A stretch of 64,000 bases of DNA. It comes from Gordonia polyisoprenivorans NBRC 16320 = JCM 10675 (GTDB lineage Bacteria; Actinomycetota; Actinomycetes; Mycobacteriales; Mycobacteriaceae). Position 1 is the first letter of the stretch. Every line of letters begins with the position of its first letter. The stretch is from assembly GCF_000241325.1 (NCBI RefSeq), contig NZ_BAEI01000004.1, forward strand, positions 62,001-126,000, written 5' to 3'. Below the pieces are notes generated by a model. That model saw only the letters and a program-made list of their open reading frames with translations. It was not told where the DNA came from and ran no database searches. Positions 42,273-51,609 of the stretch are shown here, in pieces. A program made the translations under genes and the position numbers.

Positions 42273-43718
42273 GTGACCACAGATCGCCATCCCGACAACC
42301 ACGTTCCGGGCGAGAGCACCCCAGAGACGCCCACCGCGCCGGTGAGCCCGCCACCGCATGTGCCCGCCGGCGCAACCCACCCGTACGGCCAGCCCGCCGG
42401 AGGGTGGGGCCCGACCCCCGGCTACACCCCACCTCCGTCCGGCCCGTACGCGACCGGAGGATACGAGCCTTCTGGGCACCACCCGGGTGGCCACTACCCC
42501 ACCGGCCCCTCCACCACCGGCCCCTCCACCACCACGCCGATACCCGCCGGAGCCACCGCACGTCGGTCGTCGATGAAACCGATCATCGCGACGGCGGTCA
42601 TCGCGGGATTGCTCGGCGGCGCAGTCGCTCTCGGCGGAAGCGCGCTCGTCGATCACAGCACCGCGGCGGCACCCCAACTCGCCACCCCGGCCGCGACCAC
42701 AGCCGCCCCCGCCCAGCCGGGTTCCATCACTTATGCCGCGCAGGCGGCGTCGAAGTTCACCGCCGACATCGAGGTCGCCGGCAGCCAGGGCACCGCGGTC
42801 GGCAGTGGCATCGTGCTCTCCCCCGACGGCTACATCCTGACCAACAACCACGTGATCGCCGGAGCTGGTGGCACCTCGGCGATCCAGGTCACCACCGCCG
42901 ACCAGAAGACCTACCAGGCCTCGGTCGTGGGTACCTCACCGTCCTACGACCTGGCGGTGATCAAACTGCAGAACGCGTCCGGGTTGACCCCGGCAACACT
43001 CGGCAATTCGGACGGCCTGCAGGTCGGGCAGCAGGTCGTCGCGGTCGGCAGCCCGGAGAATCTGTCCAACACGGTGACCTCCGGCATCATCAGCAATCTC
43101 TCGCGCACCGTGACCGCAGGCGATGAGCAGGGTTCGCAGGTCGCGGTCTACAACGGACTCCAGACCGATACGCCGATCAATCCCGGCAACTCCGGTGGGC
43201 CGCTGGTCAATCTGTCCGGCCAGGTGATCGGGGTGAACTCGGCGGTCGACACCGGCCAGGCATCCCAGGGCGGCGTCCAGGCCTTCGGTCTGGGTTTCGC
43301 CATCCCCATCAACACGGCTCGGCGCGTCGCCAACGAGTTGCTTGCCGACGGCCACGCGACCAAGCCCGTGCTGGGGGTGACCGGTTCGCTGGCCGAAACC
43401 AACGCCGCCGACGTCGAGGGCGCCCAGGTGACCGCGGTGAGCGGGGACGGTGCGGCAGCGGCCGCCGGCATCAAATCCGGTGACGTCATCACCAAGGTGG
43501 GCGATCAACGTGTGACCAGCTACGCCGACCTGATGGCCCAGATCCTCACCCACGAACCCGGCTCGACGGTACCCATCACCGTGTCCAGCGGCGGCCAGGA
43601 ACACACGGTCACCGTGAAACTCGGCAGTGCCGTGGACAATGCGCAGACCACGGTGCCCAGCAACGGCAACGGAAACGGTGGCACCGGCGGCGGCACGGGA
43701 GGCCTGCCCTTCCCCTGA
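42273..43718 (+). CDS. htrA: Membrane-anchored HtrA/DegP-type serine protease
   Basis: 481 aa from GTG 42273. A Pro/Gly/His/Thr-rich cytoplasmic N-terminus (1-100), one transmembrane helix (about 103-125), a trypsin-like domain with H193 (TNNHVIAG), D226 (SYDLAVIKL) and S307 (PGNSGGPLV), and one PDZ domain (about 370-455), ending in an Asn/Gly tail. Resembles mycobacterial PepD/HtrA, which handle misfolded envelope proteins under stress. A TTGACA hexamer lies at 42210-42215 upstream. No clear Shine-Dalgarno before the GTG. Confidence 0.92.
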   Translation: MTTDRHPDNHVPGESTPETPTAPVSPPPHVPAGATHPYGQPAGGWGPTPGYTPPPSGPYATGGYEPSGHHPGGHYPTGPSTTGPSTTTPIPAGATARRSSMKPIIATAVIAGLLGGAVALGGSALVDHSTAAAPQLATPAATTAAPAQPGSITYAAQAASKFTADIEVAGSQGTAVGSGIVLSPDGYILTNNHVIAGAGGTSAIQVTTADQKTYQASVVGTSPSYDLAVIKLQNASGLTPATLGNSDGLQVGQQVVAVGSPENLSNTVTSGIISNLSRTVTAGDEQGSQVAVYNGLQTDTPINPGNSGGPLVNLSGQVIGVNSAVDTGQASQGGVQAFGLGFAIPINTARRVANELLADGHATKPVLGVTGSLAETNAADVEGAQVTAVSGDGAAAAAGIKSGDVITKVGDQRVTSYADLMAQILTHEPGSTVPITVSSGGQEHTVTVKLGSAVDNAQTTVPSNGNGNGGTGGGTGGLPFP

Positions 43719-43773
43719 TCCCCACATCCGATTCGACGGCCTGCCGTGCACCCCGGTGGGTCCGGGTGATCAG

Positions 43774-44871
43774 ATGGTCGGCATGAACTCCAGCGCCACC
43801 GGGGACTCGCTGTCCACCGAGATCGCCGCTCTGGCCACCGACGCGGCGCGCTTGGCCGAGCAGTTGGCCGCCGTCTCGGAACCCGATGACGCACTGCGGT
43901 TCCAACTCGCCGACGACGCGATACGCCGTGCTCGTCTGGATCTCACCTACGCCGACGCCGCGCTCTCCGACGCCGCGCTCGCCGACTCCTCGCCCGCCCG
44001 CTCCAGTGATCGCCGGGAGACCGTCCGACTCGTCGTCACCGCCACCCGAGCGCTGTTGCGGCGCACCGCGAACGAGGTGGCGCGAGCGCTGCGCGCCCGA
44101 CCGCACGCGGTGCTGATCCGCGTGGTCATCACCCTCGCGATCAGCCTGTCGTTGGTGGTCGTCTATCGATCGGTGGGATGGGCGACCTACGAGAAGGCCG
44201 GGTCGCTGACCCTGTATGTCTTCGGTGGCGTCGTCGGGAGTGTGGTGTGCACCAACGCCTTGTGCTTCGACGCCGCACGGGTGTGGACCGACATCCGGGC
44301 CGGCGAACGTCTGTGGCGAATCCTGGTCGCCAAGAACCTGATGATCCTGATAGGGGTCGCGATAGCGGCCGTACCCATCCTCGCCTACCTCGCCGTCACC
44401 ACCGATCTCGACCTCGCGGCGATGATCGACCAGTTCGTCGTCATGGTGCTCGTCTGGCTCGGTGTGGGCAACGTGCTCTCCGTGGTCGCGCCGCTGCGAC
44501 ACGAATCGCTCTCGGCGCGGCTTCGCGACGGGACGTGGCGTCCGTATCTGGTGTCGTTCGGCATCTCCTACGTCGTCGGGCTCACGGTGAATCTGATGAT
44601 CTATTGGCGCCTGTGGGCACGCCAGCTGGCGTCGGAATCGCTGACCGCCCCGTCCTGGACACTGCAGTTGTTGCTGCTGGCCAGCGGTGCGCTGCTGTGG
44701 ATTTCGTTGACCGTGATCGCGGTGTCGGTGGCCGGCCTCGCACCGGTGCGTGTGATGCTGCTGCGCGAGGTGCTCGCGACCCCCACCACCGATCAGGTAC
44801 GGGCGGGTGCCGATCGCAGGACGAAGGCGGTCGCCGCGTCGACGACGACGTCGAGATCCGACCCCAGATGA
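43774..44871 (+). CDS. Membrane protein with N-terminal helical domain, unknown
   Basis: 365 aa from ATG 43774 (ATG 43783 possible). Residues about 10-110 form charged helices rich in Ala/Asp/Arg (LSTEIAALATDAARLAEQLAAV; DLTYADAALSDAALADSSPAR), then six hydrophobic helices. No family recognised. The 3' end runs 79 bp into the convergent tetR gene, so the two mRNAs overlap in antisense. It follows htrA by 55 bp on the same strand. Confidence 0.78.
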   Translation: MVGMNSSATGDSLSTEIAALATDAARLAEQLAAVSEPDDALRFQLADDAIRRARLDLTYADAALSDAALADSSPARSSDRRETVRLVVTATRALLRRTANEVARALRARPHAVLIRVVITLAISLSLVVVYRSVGWATYEKAGSLTLYVFGGVVGSVVCTNALCFDAARVWTDIRAGERLWRILVAKNLMILIGVAIAAVPILAYLAVTTDLDLAAMIDQFVVMVLVWLGVGNVLSVVAPLRHESLSARLRDGTWRPYLVSFGISYVVGLTVNLMIYWRLWARQLASESLTAPSWTLQLLLLASGALLWISLTVIAVSVAGLAPVRVMLLREVLATPTTDQVRAGADRRTKAVAASTTTSRSDPR

Positions 44872-45425
44872 CCGCCCAGCCACTGCCGTGCCAGCTCGGC
44901 CATCGCGCCGGCGAACATCACCGCCCCGACCTGATCGGCCCTCGGACGTGACGTCCGATCCTGGTGGAGGCGAACGGTTTCGGCCAGGACCGACGACATG
45001 AGGAGTTCCTCGGTCGCCACGCGACGGGCGGCGAGCACCGGGTTGGCGCGGGCATGGGTGAACAGGATCGCGCCGCGCCGTGGATCGTCGCCGGCATGAC
45101 CGAGCACGGCGCGGATACCCGCCGCGGTGCGCGATCGCACCGATCGGCCGGCGCACTCGATCGCCGCGGCGACCACACCCGCGAGGTCGGCGGCAACCTC
45201 GTCGTAGAGCTCGCCGAGTAACTCGTCGACGTCGGCGAAACTCTCGTAGAAGTAGCGGGAGTTGAGGCCGCTCGCGCGGCACAGCGCCCGCACCGACAGC
45301 GCCGACGGGTCGTGACCGAGCAGGTCGGTACCCAGCAGGTCGTAGGCCGCGGCGATCAGCAGCGCCCGTCGTTCGGTACGCCGATCGCTCAACGAGACCC
45401 CGGCCCATCGGGTCGTGTTCGACAT
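44793..45425 (-). CDS. TetR-family regulator
   Basis: 210 aa. HTH: RRALLIAAAYDLLGTDLLGHDPSALSVRALCRASGLNSRYFYESFADVDELL, an unusual spacing with an extra loop before the second helix. C-terminal domain with LARQWLGGHLG. It diverges from a DUF2236 oxygenase gene with a perfect palindrome between them. In rubber-degrading actinobacteria TetR proteins regulate DUF2236-type Lcp genes in the same arrangement; here that is only a parallel. Confidence 0.9.
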   Translation of the reverse strand: MSNTTRWAGVSLSDRRTERRALLIAAAYDLLGTDLLGHDPSALSVRALCRASGLNSRYFYESFADVDELLGELYDEVAADLAGVVAAAIECAGRSVRSRTAAGIRAVLGHAGDDPRRGAILFTHARANPVLAARRVATEELLMSSVLAETVRLHQDRTSRPRADQVGAVMFAGAMAELARQWLGGHLGSDLDVVVDAATAFVLRSAPART

Positions 45426-45460
45426 CGTCTCACCGTACGGCGCGTGGCGAGATCACGAAA

Positions 45461-45486
45461 GGTCTGGTCACAGGTGTGACCAGACC
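45461..45486. promoter_or_regulatory. TetR operator, perfect palindrome
   Basis: Arms GGTCTGGTCAC and GTGACCAGACC around AGGT. It lies 35 bp from the tetR start and just upstream of a TAGTCT -10 element for the oxygenase gene. Confidence 0.82.
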
Positions 45487-45487
45487 G

Positions 45488-45493
45488 TAGTCT
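45488..45493 (+). promoter_or_regulatory. -10 element (TAGTCT)
   Basis: TAGTCT followed by six bases and ATG 45500, adjacent to the TetR palindrome, so repressor binding would cover the promoter. Confidence 0.5.
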
Positions 45494-45553
45494 GGGCACA
45501 TGCGTGGCCAGAAATTGTCCGGTCGCGCACCACCACGAGCGCAGGGAGAGACG

Positions 45554-46651
45554 ATGAAGACTCCGTCCGCGATCAGGCTGCCCCGCAGCGGCCTGGGATC
45601 ACTGCCGCTGCCGACCCTGCCGTTGCCGACCCTGCCGCACCAGTGGGTCGGCGACTGGCTCACCGGCTTCTTCGACGCGAACATCCGCGCAAAGTTCTTC
45701 CGGGGCATGGAGTTCGAGGAGCCGGCCGGCGATCCGGGATGGTTCGGTCCGGACAGCGCCACCTGGTATGTCCACTCGCACACGCCTGCCCTCGTCTTCG
45801 GGTTGCAGTGCGCGTCTTATCTGGAGCGCCTCGACCCGAGCATCTACTGGATGGGGATGCACCACTCCCGGCTGGTGGAACGCTCCGACGACCCGGCCGC
45901 ACTGCCCCGGATCGATCCCGAGGGTGCATCCGTTCGCTTGGGACACTCGGTCGCCTTCTTCATCGGTACCGCCTACGGCAGCACCGAGACCGCCGAACGA
46001 CTGGCGCGCACGGTCCGCGCCATGCATCACACGATCAAGGGCACTCGTCCCGACGGCGCCACCTACGACGCCGACGATCCCGAGTGGTTGCGCTGGAATT
46101 ACGCCACCGTGGTGTGGGGATTGGCGACGGCACACGAGATCTACCATCCGCGGCCGCTGCGCGGTGCCGACCTCGATCGCTATTACGGCGAGTTCATCCG
46201 GGTCGGTCATGCGCTCGGGGGCACCGACCTCCCGACCACCAAGGCCGAGACCCTCGAGTGCCTGCGGTCGTATCTGCCGCGCCTGGCGGTGACCTACGGG
46301 GCGGCGATGGCGACCGGCACCAACGTGCCCAATCCCGCTGCGGCTGCGGTCGACTGGGCGATTCGCGACACCCTACCCCGGTGGGCGGCGCAACTGGTCA
46401 TGTATTCCCCACCCCATCCCGTCGAGCGCCGCGCCCGGCGCAGCGCGGTGTGGTCACTGCTCAATGCCGCCCACGCCGGCATCGGCGAGCTTCCGGAGTT
46501 CACCGCGGCCCGCCGCCGGGTGGCCGGCGGGACGAGCGCCGCCCACACCGAGCCGACACATGTGCCCGGCACCGACCCGGTGCTGGGTCGGGCCGAGATC
46601 GAGGCCGAGTTCGCTCAGACCCGGGCGAGTTTCTCGACCCTCGCCAGATGA
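45554..46651 (+). CDS. DUF2236/MpaB-type oxygenase
   Basis: 365 aa of the MpaB/Lcp heme oxygenase superfamily: FRGMEFEEPAGDPGWFGPDSATWYVHSHTPALVFGLQCASYLERLDP, then RLGHSVAFFIGTAYGSTETAERLARTVRAMHHTIKG with the His (MHH) that in Lcp ligates heme. No signal peptide, so it is cytoplasmic, unlike secreted rubber oxygenases. ATG 45554 has AGGGAGAG; an in-frame leaderless ATG 45500 would add 18 residues. Under TetR control. Its end overlaps the convergent acyl-CoA dehydrogenase by 37 bp. Substrate unknown. Confidence 0.85.
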   Translation: MKTPSAIRLPRSGLGSLPLPTLPLPTLPHQWVGDWLTGFFDANIRAKFFRGMEFEEPAGDPGWFGPDSATWYVHSHTPALVFGLQCASYLERLDPSIYWMGMHHSRLVERSDDPAALPRIDPEGASVRLGHSVAFFIGTAYGSTETAERLARTVRAMHHTIKGTRPDGATYDADDPEWLRWNYATVVWGLATAHEIYHPRPLRGADLDRYYGEFIRVGHALGGTDLPTTKAETLECLRSYLPRLAVTYGAAMATGTNVPNPAAAAVDWAIRDTLPRWAAQLVMYSPPHPVERRARRSAVWSLLNAAHAGIGELPEFTAARRRVAGGTSAAHTEPTHVPGTDPVLGRAEIEAEFAQTRASFSTLAR

Positions 46652-47760
46652 GCGTCGGCCGAACCGAATTCGTACTCGATGACGGTCAGTCGCCGGAAGT
46701 AGTGTCCGATCGCGAGTTCCTCGGTCATGCCCATCCCGCCGTGCAGCTGCACCGAGTTCTGGCCGATGAATCGTGCGGCCCGGCTGATCGTGGCCTTGGC
46801 CGCCGACACCGCCGCAGCCCGCTCGGCGGGTTCGGCGTCGAGCGACAGGATCGCCAGATACTGTGCGGCAACCGCCTGTTCGAGTTCGATGTACATGTCG
46901 ACCATGCGGTGCGCCAATGCCTGGAAGCCGGCGAGCGGGCGCCCGAACTGCTGACGCTGGGTGGTGTAGGCAACGGTGTCGGCGAGCACCTTGCGCATCA
47001 ACCCGACCGCTTCGGAGACCACCGCGGCGGTGGCGGTGTCCCATGCGCGTTCGAGTAGCGCGAGCGCGTCGGCACCGCGGGCGATCAATGCGTCGCCGCC
47101 CACCTGCACGCCGTCGAGGGTGAGGTCCGCGGCACGGCGGTCGTCGACGGTGCGGAACTCGTGCTGGGTCAGCCCGGCCGGCGTCGCGTCGCCGAGCGGG
47201 ATAAGGAACAGGCCGATGCCGTCGCGGTCGTCGTCGCTGCCGGCGATCCGCGCGGTGAGGATCAGCTGGTCGGCGATCGGGGCGGTGGTGACAACGGCCT
47301 TGGCGCCGTGGAGAACCCAGCCGCCGTCGGACTCCTCGGCGCGGGTGGTCACGTGGTGCAGCCGTCCGCCCGAGGTGTCCTCGAGTGCGGCGGTGGCCAC
47401 GAGGGTCTCGCCCGCGGTCACCGACCGCGCGACCTCGAGTGCGCCGTCGTGTCCGGTACGCGCGAGCAGGCCGGCGCCGAGGACCACCGTGTCGACGAAC
47501 GGTTCGACGACGAGGGCGCGGCCGAGCGCCTCGGTGACGACCATCAGCTCCTCGGGGCCGCCGTCGTCACCGCCGACCGTCGAGGGCAGGCAGGCACCGA
47601 TGACGCCGAGTTCGTCGGCAAAGGCGCGCCAGATCTGTGGTTGCCATCCGTCACCGACCTTGGCGACCTTGCGGCTCTCGGTGAGGTCGTAGCGGGAATC
47701 GAGAAAGCGGGTGAGCCCGTCGGCGAGCAGTTGCTGTTCGGCGGTGAGATCGAAATCCAT
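46615..47760 (-). CDS. Acyl-CoA dehydrogenase (second subunit type)
   Basis: 381 aa. MDFDLTAEQQLLADGLTRFLDSRYD, then a middle domain (VTTAPIADQLILTARI) and a C-terminal helical domain with RQQFGRPLAGFQALAHRMVDMYIELEQAV and NSVQLHGGMGMTEELAIGHYFRRLTVIEYEFGSADAHLARV. The usual TEPxxGSD flavin-loop motif is absent, as in the non-canonical subunit of heterotetrameric FadE pairs. ATG 47760 is 20 bp after the stop of the other FadE gene. Probably forms an alpha2beta2 enzyme with it. Confidence 0.86.
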   Translation of the reverse strand: MDFDLTAEQQLLADGLTRFLDSRYDLTESRKVAKVGDGWQPQIWRAFADELGVIGACLPSTVGGDDGGPEELMVVTEALGRALVVEPFVDTVVLGAGLLARTGHDGALEVARSVTAGETLVATAALEDTSGGRLHHVTTRAEESDGGWVLHGAKAVVTTAPIADQLILTARIAGSDDDRDGIGLFLIPLGDATPAGLTQHEFRTVDDRRAADLTLDGVQVGGDALIARGADALALLERAWDTATAAVVSEAVGLMRKVLADTVAYTTQRQQFGRPLAGFQALAHRMVDMYIELEQAVAAQYLAILSLDAEPAERAAAVSAAKATISRAARFIGQNSVQLHGGMGMTEELAIGHYFRRLTVIEYEFGSADAHLARVEKLARV

Positions 47761-47780
47761 GGTGGGTGAAACCTTTCCGG

Positions 47781-49022
47781 TCAGTACTGGGGCAGGCCCA
47801 GGGCGGCCTTGGCGAGGATGTTGCGCTGGATCTCGTTGCTGCCCGCGTAGATCGAGCCGGCGCGGTCGTTGAGGTAGAGCAGCGGCGCCACCGCCTGCCA
47901 CGCCTGCCCGCTGACGTATCCGTCGGCCGGCGGCACGAAGTCGGCGATCGGCCCGCCCGGTGCGGCGGCGTGCGGCTGATATGCCCGTCCGCGGGGGCCC
48001 GCCGCCTCCACGCCGAGGGTGGTGATCTGCTGGCTCAGCTCGGTCGAGAGGATCTTGAGCATCGACGAGATCGCGCCCGGGTTGCGTCCGGCACTCATCT
48101 CCGCGAGCGCGCGATATTCGAGCACCTCGAGAACCTTTGCGCGCGTGCGGAGATCGGCGAGCTTGGCGGCGAACGCCGGCTCATCGGCCAGCGGCACCCC
48201 CGACGGCCCGGTGACCGTCGACGCGTGATCGGTGAGGTTTTCCACCATCACCTGTAGTGCCGGCGCGGCCGCGCCACCACCGCGCTCGAACACCAGCAGA
48301 TACTTCGCGACCGTCCAGCCGTCGTCGATCGCGCCGAGGACGTTCTTCTTGGGCACCCGCACCTCGTCGAAGAACACCTGCGCCTGCACCTGCTCACCCG
48401 AGGCCATCACCAGCGGCTGCACCTCGATGCCCGGGGAGGTCATGTCGATCAGCAGGAAGGTGATGCCCTCCTGTTTCTTGCCGGTGCGTGAGGTACGGAC
48501 CAGGCAGAACATCCAATTGGCCTCGGCGGCATGGGTTGTCCAGATCTTGCTGCCGGTGCACACCAGATCGTCTCCGTCGGAGACCGCCGACATCGACAGC
48601 GACGCGAGGTCGCTGCCGGATTCCGGTTCGGAGTAGCCCTGACAGAAGAAGACGTCGCCGGTGAGGATGCCGGGCAGGTAGAACGCCTTCTGCTCGGGGG
48701 TGCCGAAGGCGATGATCGCGTGGGCGACCATGCGGATTCCCATGGGGGACAGCGCGGGCGCACCGGCCAACACCGATTCGCGGCTGAAGATGTAGTGCTG
48801 GGTCAGCGACCAGTCGCAGCCGCCGTGCTCGACCGGCCACGCCGGCGCGGCCCATCCACGCTTGTGCAGGATCGCCTGCCATTCCATCGACGCCTCGTGA
48901 TCGGTGTACACGCTGGTGCGCAGTCGACCGGCGGCGCGCAGCTCCGGGGTCAGTTCGGCGTCGAGGAACTCACGCACCTCGTCGCGAAAGGCGATGTCGT
49001 CATCCGACCAGGTCATGTCCAT
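47781..49022 (-). CDS. Acyl-CoA dehydrogenase (flavin-binding subunit type)
   Basis: 413 aa. Canonical features: ITGDVFFCQGYSEPESGSDLASLSMSA (flavin/substrate loop), WTTHAAEANWMFCLVRT, IDDGWTVAKYLLVFERGGG with a Glu at the place used by isovaleryl-type dehydrogenases, and YAGSNEIQRNILAKAALG at the end, where MCAD has catalytic YEG. In actinobacteria such pairs act on steroid side-chain or other bulky CoA esters. ATG 49022 is preceded by AGAGG and an AT-rich segment (49040-49056). Substrate unknown. Confidence 0.9.
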   Translation of the reverse strand: MDMTWSDDDIAFRDEVREFLDAELTPELRAAGRLRTSVYTDHEASMEWQAILHKRGWAAPAWPVEHGGCDWSLTQHYIFSRESVLAGAPALSPMGIRMVAHAIIAFGTPEQKAFYLPGILTGDVFFCQGYSEPESGSDLASLSMSAVSDGDDLVCTGSKIWTTHAAEANWMFCLVRTSRTGKKQEGITFLLIDMTSPGIEVQPLVMASGEQVQAQVFFDEVRVPKKNVLGAIDDGWTVAKYLLVFERGGGAAAPALQVMVENLTDHASTVTGPSGVPLADEPAFAAKLADLRTRAKVLEVLEYRALAEMSAGRNPGAISSMLKILSTELSQQITTLGVEAAGPRGRAYQPHAAAPGGPIADFVPPADGYVSGQAWQAVAPLLYLNDRAGSIYAGSNEIQRNILAKAALGLPQY

Positions 49023-49137
49023 CGGTGTGCACCTCTGTCTGTATCAAATATATGATCTGCTTCAATGTACGACACAGGTCACTGTATCCACACATCGGGG
49101 GCTCGCCGATCGTTCCGCAATGGCCGTCGGCGCGCGG

Positions 49138-50115
49138 TCACCTGCGCAGCACTTCCGACGGCCGATCCCCGTACCGCCGACGATAGGCCGCGGCGAAGCG
49201 GCTCGCGCTGCTGAAGCCCCACCGCGCCGCGATGTCCGAGATCGTGCCCGCTCCGCTCTCGATGTCGTTGTGCGCGTGCGCCAATCGGATGTCACGCAAG
49301 GCCGCGGTCGGCGTCGCGCCGACGTATTCGGCGAAGGCCTCCTGCAGACGACGCACGCTGGTCTGCGCGAGCGCTGCCATCTCGGCGAGTGTCCACGGTC
49401 GCGCCGGGTCGGTGTGCAGGGCGTCGAGGACCCGTTTGACGGTGCGCGGTCGCAGTGGATGTGCCGCGTCGACGGGATCGGGCGCCACCGTGAGCAGGAA
49501 CGCCGCGGTCACCGCGCCCGCCAGTTGCGGCCCGACCAGTGGATTGGCGAGCAGGTCGACGGGTTCGCGATGTTGGGCGGACAACGCCGCGACGAGGTCG
49601 AGCCACGATCGCCCGGCGTCGGTCGCGACGTCGATCTGGTCGGGCAGGACGAGGCGTCGGCGTACGGCACCGACGTGGATGCGGTCGGCTTCGCGTTCGA
49701 GGTGATCGGCATCGAACTTGACGCCGATCACGTCGCAGTCAGCGGTCCACCGGGTGATCTGCGACTCGCGGTCGGCGACGAAGACCGTCGCTCGTCCGGG
49801 GGTCGAGACCACCTCACGCGTTTCGTGTCGGGAGTGCAGTCGTCCCGACATCGGGATGTTGACCTCGTAGGCCCCCGGATAGGCGCAGGTGATCGCGACG
49901 TCGGTACCCCAGGTCAGTCGACCGATCGTCACGCCGCCGAGTTCGACGGTCCGCAGTGACAGCGCGACGTCTCCGGTGCCGTCGAGGTCGGTGAGTTCGT
50001 GCGGGAAGTACGCATCGGCGACGGCACGGTGCGCGGCGTCCCAGTCCCGGGTCTCCCCATCCGGTGCCCCGTGCCCGGTTGACGAGTGCCCGGTGGACGT
50101 GTGTTCGGTGAACAT
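49138..50115 (-). CDS. gcoR: AraC-family regulator (GcoR-like)
   Basis: 325 aa. N-terminal cupin-like AraC_binding_2 domain (GTDVAITCAYPGAYEVNIPMSGRLHSRHETREVVSTPGRATVF) and C-terminal double HTH (RPWTLAEMAALAQTSVRRLQEAFAEYVGATPTAALRDIRLAHAHNDIESGAGTISDIAARWGFSSASRFAAAYRRRYGDRPSEVLRR). The first residues contain a small STGH repeat. It diverges from gcoA with two direct repeats in the gap; in Amycolatopsis an AraC-type GcoR sits beside gcoAB. Probably activates on an aromatic inducer such as guaiacol. Confidence 0.82.
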   Translation of the reverse strand: MFTEHTSTGHSSTGHGAPDGETRDWDAAHRAVADAYFPHELTDLDGTGDVALSLRTVELGGVTIGRLTWGTDVAITCAYPGAYEVNIPMSGRLHSRHETREVVSTPGRATVFVADRESQITRWTADCDVIGVKFDADHLEREADRIHVGAVRRRLVLPDQIDVATDAGRSWLDLVAALSAQHREPVDLLANPLVGPQLAGAVTAAFLLTVAPDPVDAAHPLRPRTVKRVLDALHTDPARPWTLAEMAALAQTSVRRLQEAFAEYVGATPTAALRDIRLAHAHNDIESGAGTISDIAARWGFSSASRFAAAYRRRYGDRPSEVLRR

Positions 50116-50217
50116 TCGGGTGGCGGTTCTTTCGTCGGCCCGGCCGGCGGGCTGCGCCGGCCTGGATCTTGTCTACCTCACATCGGCCACCTGATGCGAT
50201 ATCGATCACAACCTGAT

Positions 50218-50252
50218 CGCGCATTCGGTGTCTCCCCCGCGCAATCGGTGTC
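50218..50252. promoter_or_regulatory. Direct-repeat AraC binding site
   Basis: CGCGCATTCGGTGTC (50218-50232) and CGCGCAATCGGTGTC (50238-50252), 14 of 15 bases identical with a 20-bp period, two helical turns, on one face. The second ends 77 bp before the gcoA ATG. Confidence 0.75.
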
Positions 50253-50329
50253 GAGGCCGCTCCCGATCGGCCCTACCGTCTCGGGCCAGAGCAGTTCCGA
50301 TTGCCTGCCACCGACCAGAGGAGTACGCC

Positions 50330-51604
50330 ATGACGACCACCGACACACCCACCATCGAGTCGACCACCATCGGGTCGACCACCCCGTCTGACCGCGTTCC
50401 GGCACCGAGCTGGATCGACGAGATCACCATCACCGAGCTCGAGCGCAACCCGTACCCGGTGTACGAGCGGCTACGTGCCGAGCGCCCGTTGGCCTACATC
50501 CCCGTCCTCGGCTCGTACGTCGCCACCACGACCGACATCTGCCGGGAGATCGCCACCAGCGAGCACTTCGAGGCGATCATCACCAAGGCCGGCGGGCGGA
50601 CCTTCGGGCACCCCGCGGTCATCGGCGTCAACGGGGAAATCCACGACGACCTGCGGTCGATGGTCGATCCGGCATTGCAGCCGCAAGAGGTCGATCGGTG
50701 GATCGATGATCTGGTCCGGCCGATCGCACGCCGGTTCCTCGAGACGTTCGAGGACGACGGCCACGCCGAACTCGTCGCCCAGTACTGCGAACCGGTCAGT
50801 GTGCGGGCGCTCGGCGACCTCCTCGGACTGCGCGAGGTCGGCTCGGACACACTGCGCGAGTGGTTCCACAAGCTGTCCCGGTCGTTCACCAATGCCGGCG
50901 TCGACGAGAACGGCGAGTTCACCAACCCCGAAGGCTTCGACGAGGGTGATGAGGCCAAGGCCGAGATCCGCGCGATCGTCGACCCGATGATCGACCGCTG
51001 GATCACCCACCCCGACGACAGCGCCATCTCCCACTGGTTGCACGACGGCATGCCCGACGGGCAGACCCGCGACCGCGACTACATCTACCCGACCCTGTTC
51101 GTCTACCTGCTCGGCGCCATGCAGGAGCCCGGTCACGCGATGGCCTCCACGCTGGTCGGATTGTTCACCCGACCGGATCAGATGGAGCAGGTCATCGACG
51201 AACCCGGACTGATCCCCCGGGCCATCTCCGAGGGGATGCGCTGGACTTCGCCGATCTGGTCGGCCACCGCGCGCATCAGCACCGCCGACGTCGAGGTCGC
51301 CGGGGTGGCGCTGCCCGCGGGCACCGTCGTGCTCATGTCCTACGGCTCGGCCAACCACGACACCGCTGTGTACACCGCACCCTCGGAGTACGACATCACC
51401 CGTCCACCGTTGCCGCACTTGGCTTTCGGGGCCGGTAATCATGCGTGTGCGGGGATCTATTTCGCCAATCAGGTGTGCCGGATCGGTCTGGAGGAACTCT
51501 TCGAATCGATTCCGAACCTGGAGCGCGACACCGATTCCGACGTCGAGTTCTGGGGCTGGGGGTTCCGCGGACCGACCTCGCTGCACGTCACGTGGGAGGC
51601 GTGA
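50330..51604 (+). CDS. gcoA: Cytochrome P450 CYP255A-type, guaiacol O-demethylase
   Basis: 424 aa. The sequence follows Amycolatopsis GcoA nearly throughout. Heme ligand Cys373 is in [10 protein letters not shown]. Three phenylalanines that shape the GcoA pocket (F75, F169, F395 there) correspond to F92, F186 and F412 with a constant offset of 17, and A312-T313 match A295-T296. The I helix reads [12 protein letters not shown], lacking the usual acid-Thr pair, also as in GcoA. GcoA demethylates guaiacol to catechol with release of formaldehyde. RBS AGAGGAG before ATG 50330. Followed by gcoB. Confidence 0.88.
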   Translation: MTTTDTPTIESTTIGSTTPSDRVPAPSWIDEITITELERNPYPVYERLRAERPLAYIPVLGSYVATTTDICREIATSEHFEAIITKAGGRTFGHPAVIGVNGEIHDDLRSMVDPALQPQEVDRWIDDLVRPIARRFLETFEDDGHAELVAQYCEPVSVRALGDLLGLREVGSDTLREWFHKLSRSFTNAGVDENGEFTNPEGFDEGDEAKAEIRAIVDPMIDRWITHPDDSAISHWLHDGMPDGQTRDRDYIYPTLFVYLLGAMQEPGHAMASTLVGLFTRPDQMEQVIDEPGLIPRAISEGMRWTSPIWSATARISTADVEVAGVALPAGTVVLMSYGSANHDTAVYTAPSEYDITRPPLPHLAFGAGNHACAGIYFANQVCRIGLEELFESIPNLERDTDSDVEFWGWGFRGPTSLHVTWEA

Positions 51605-51609
51605 GGGCG

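Noticed and set aside
43609-45408. 599-codon minus-strand frame across the membrane protein gene and tetR
   Set aside because: Out of frame with the TetR HTH and antisense to predicted membrane helices.
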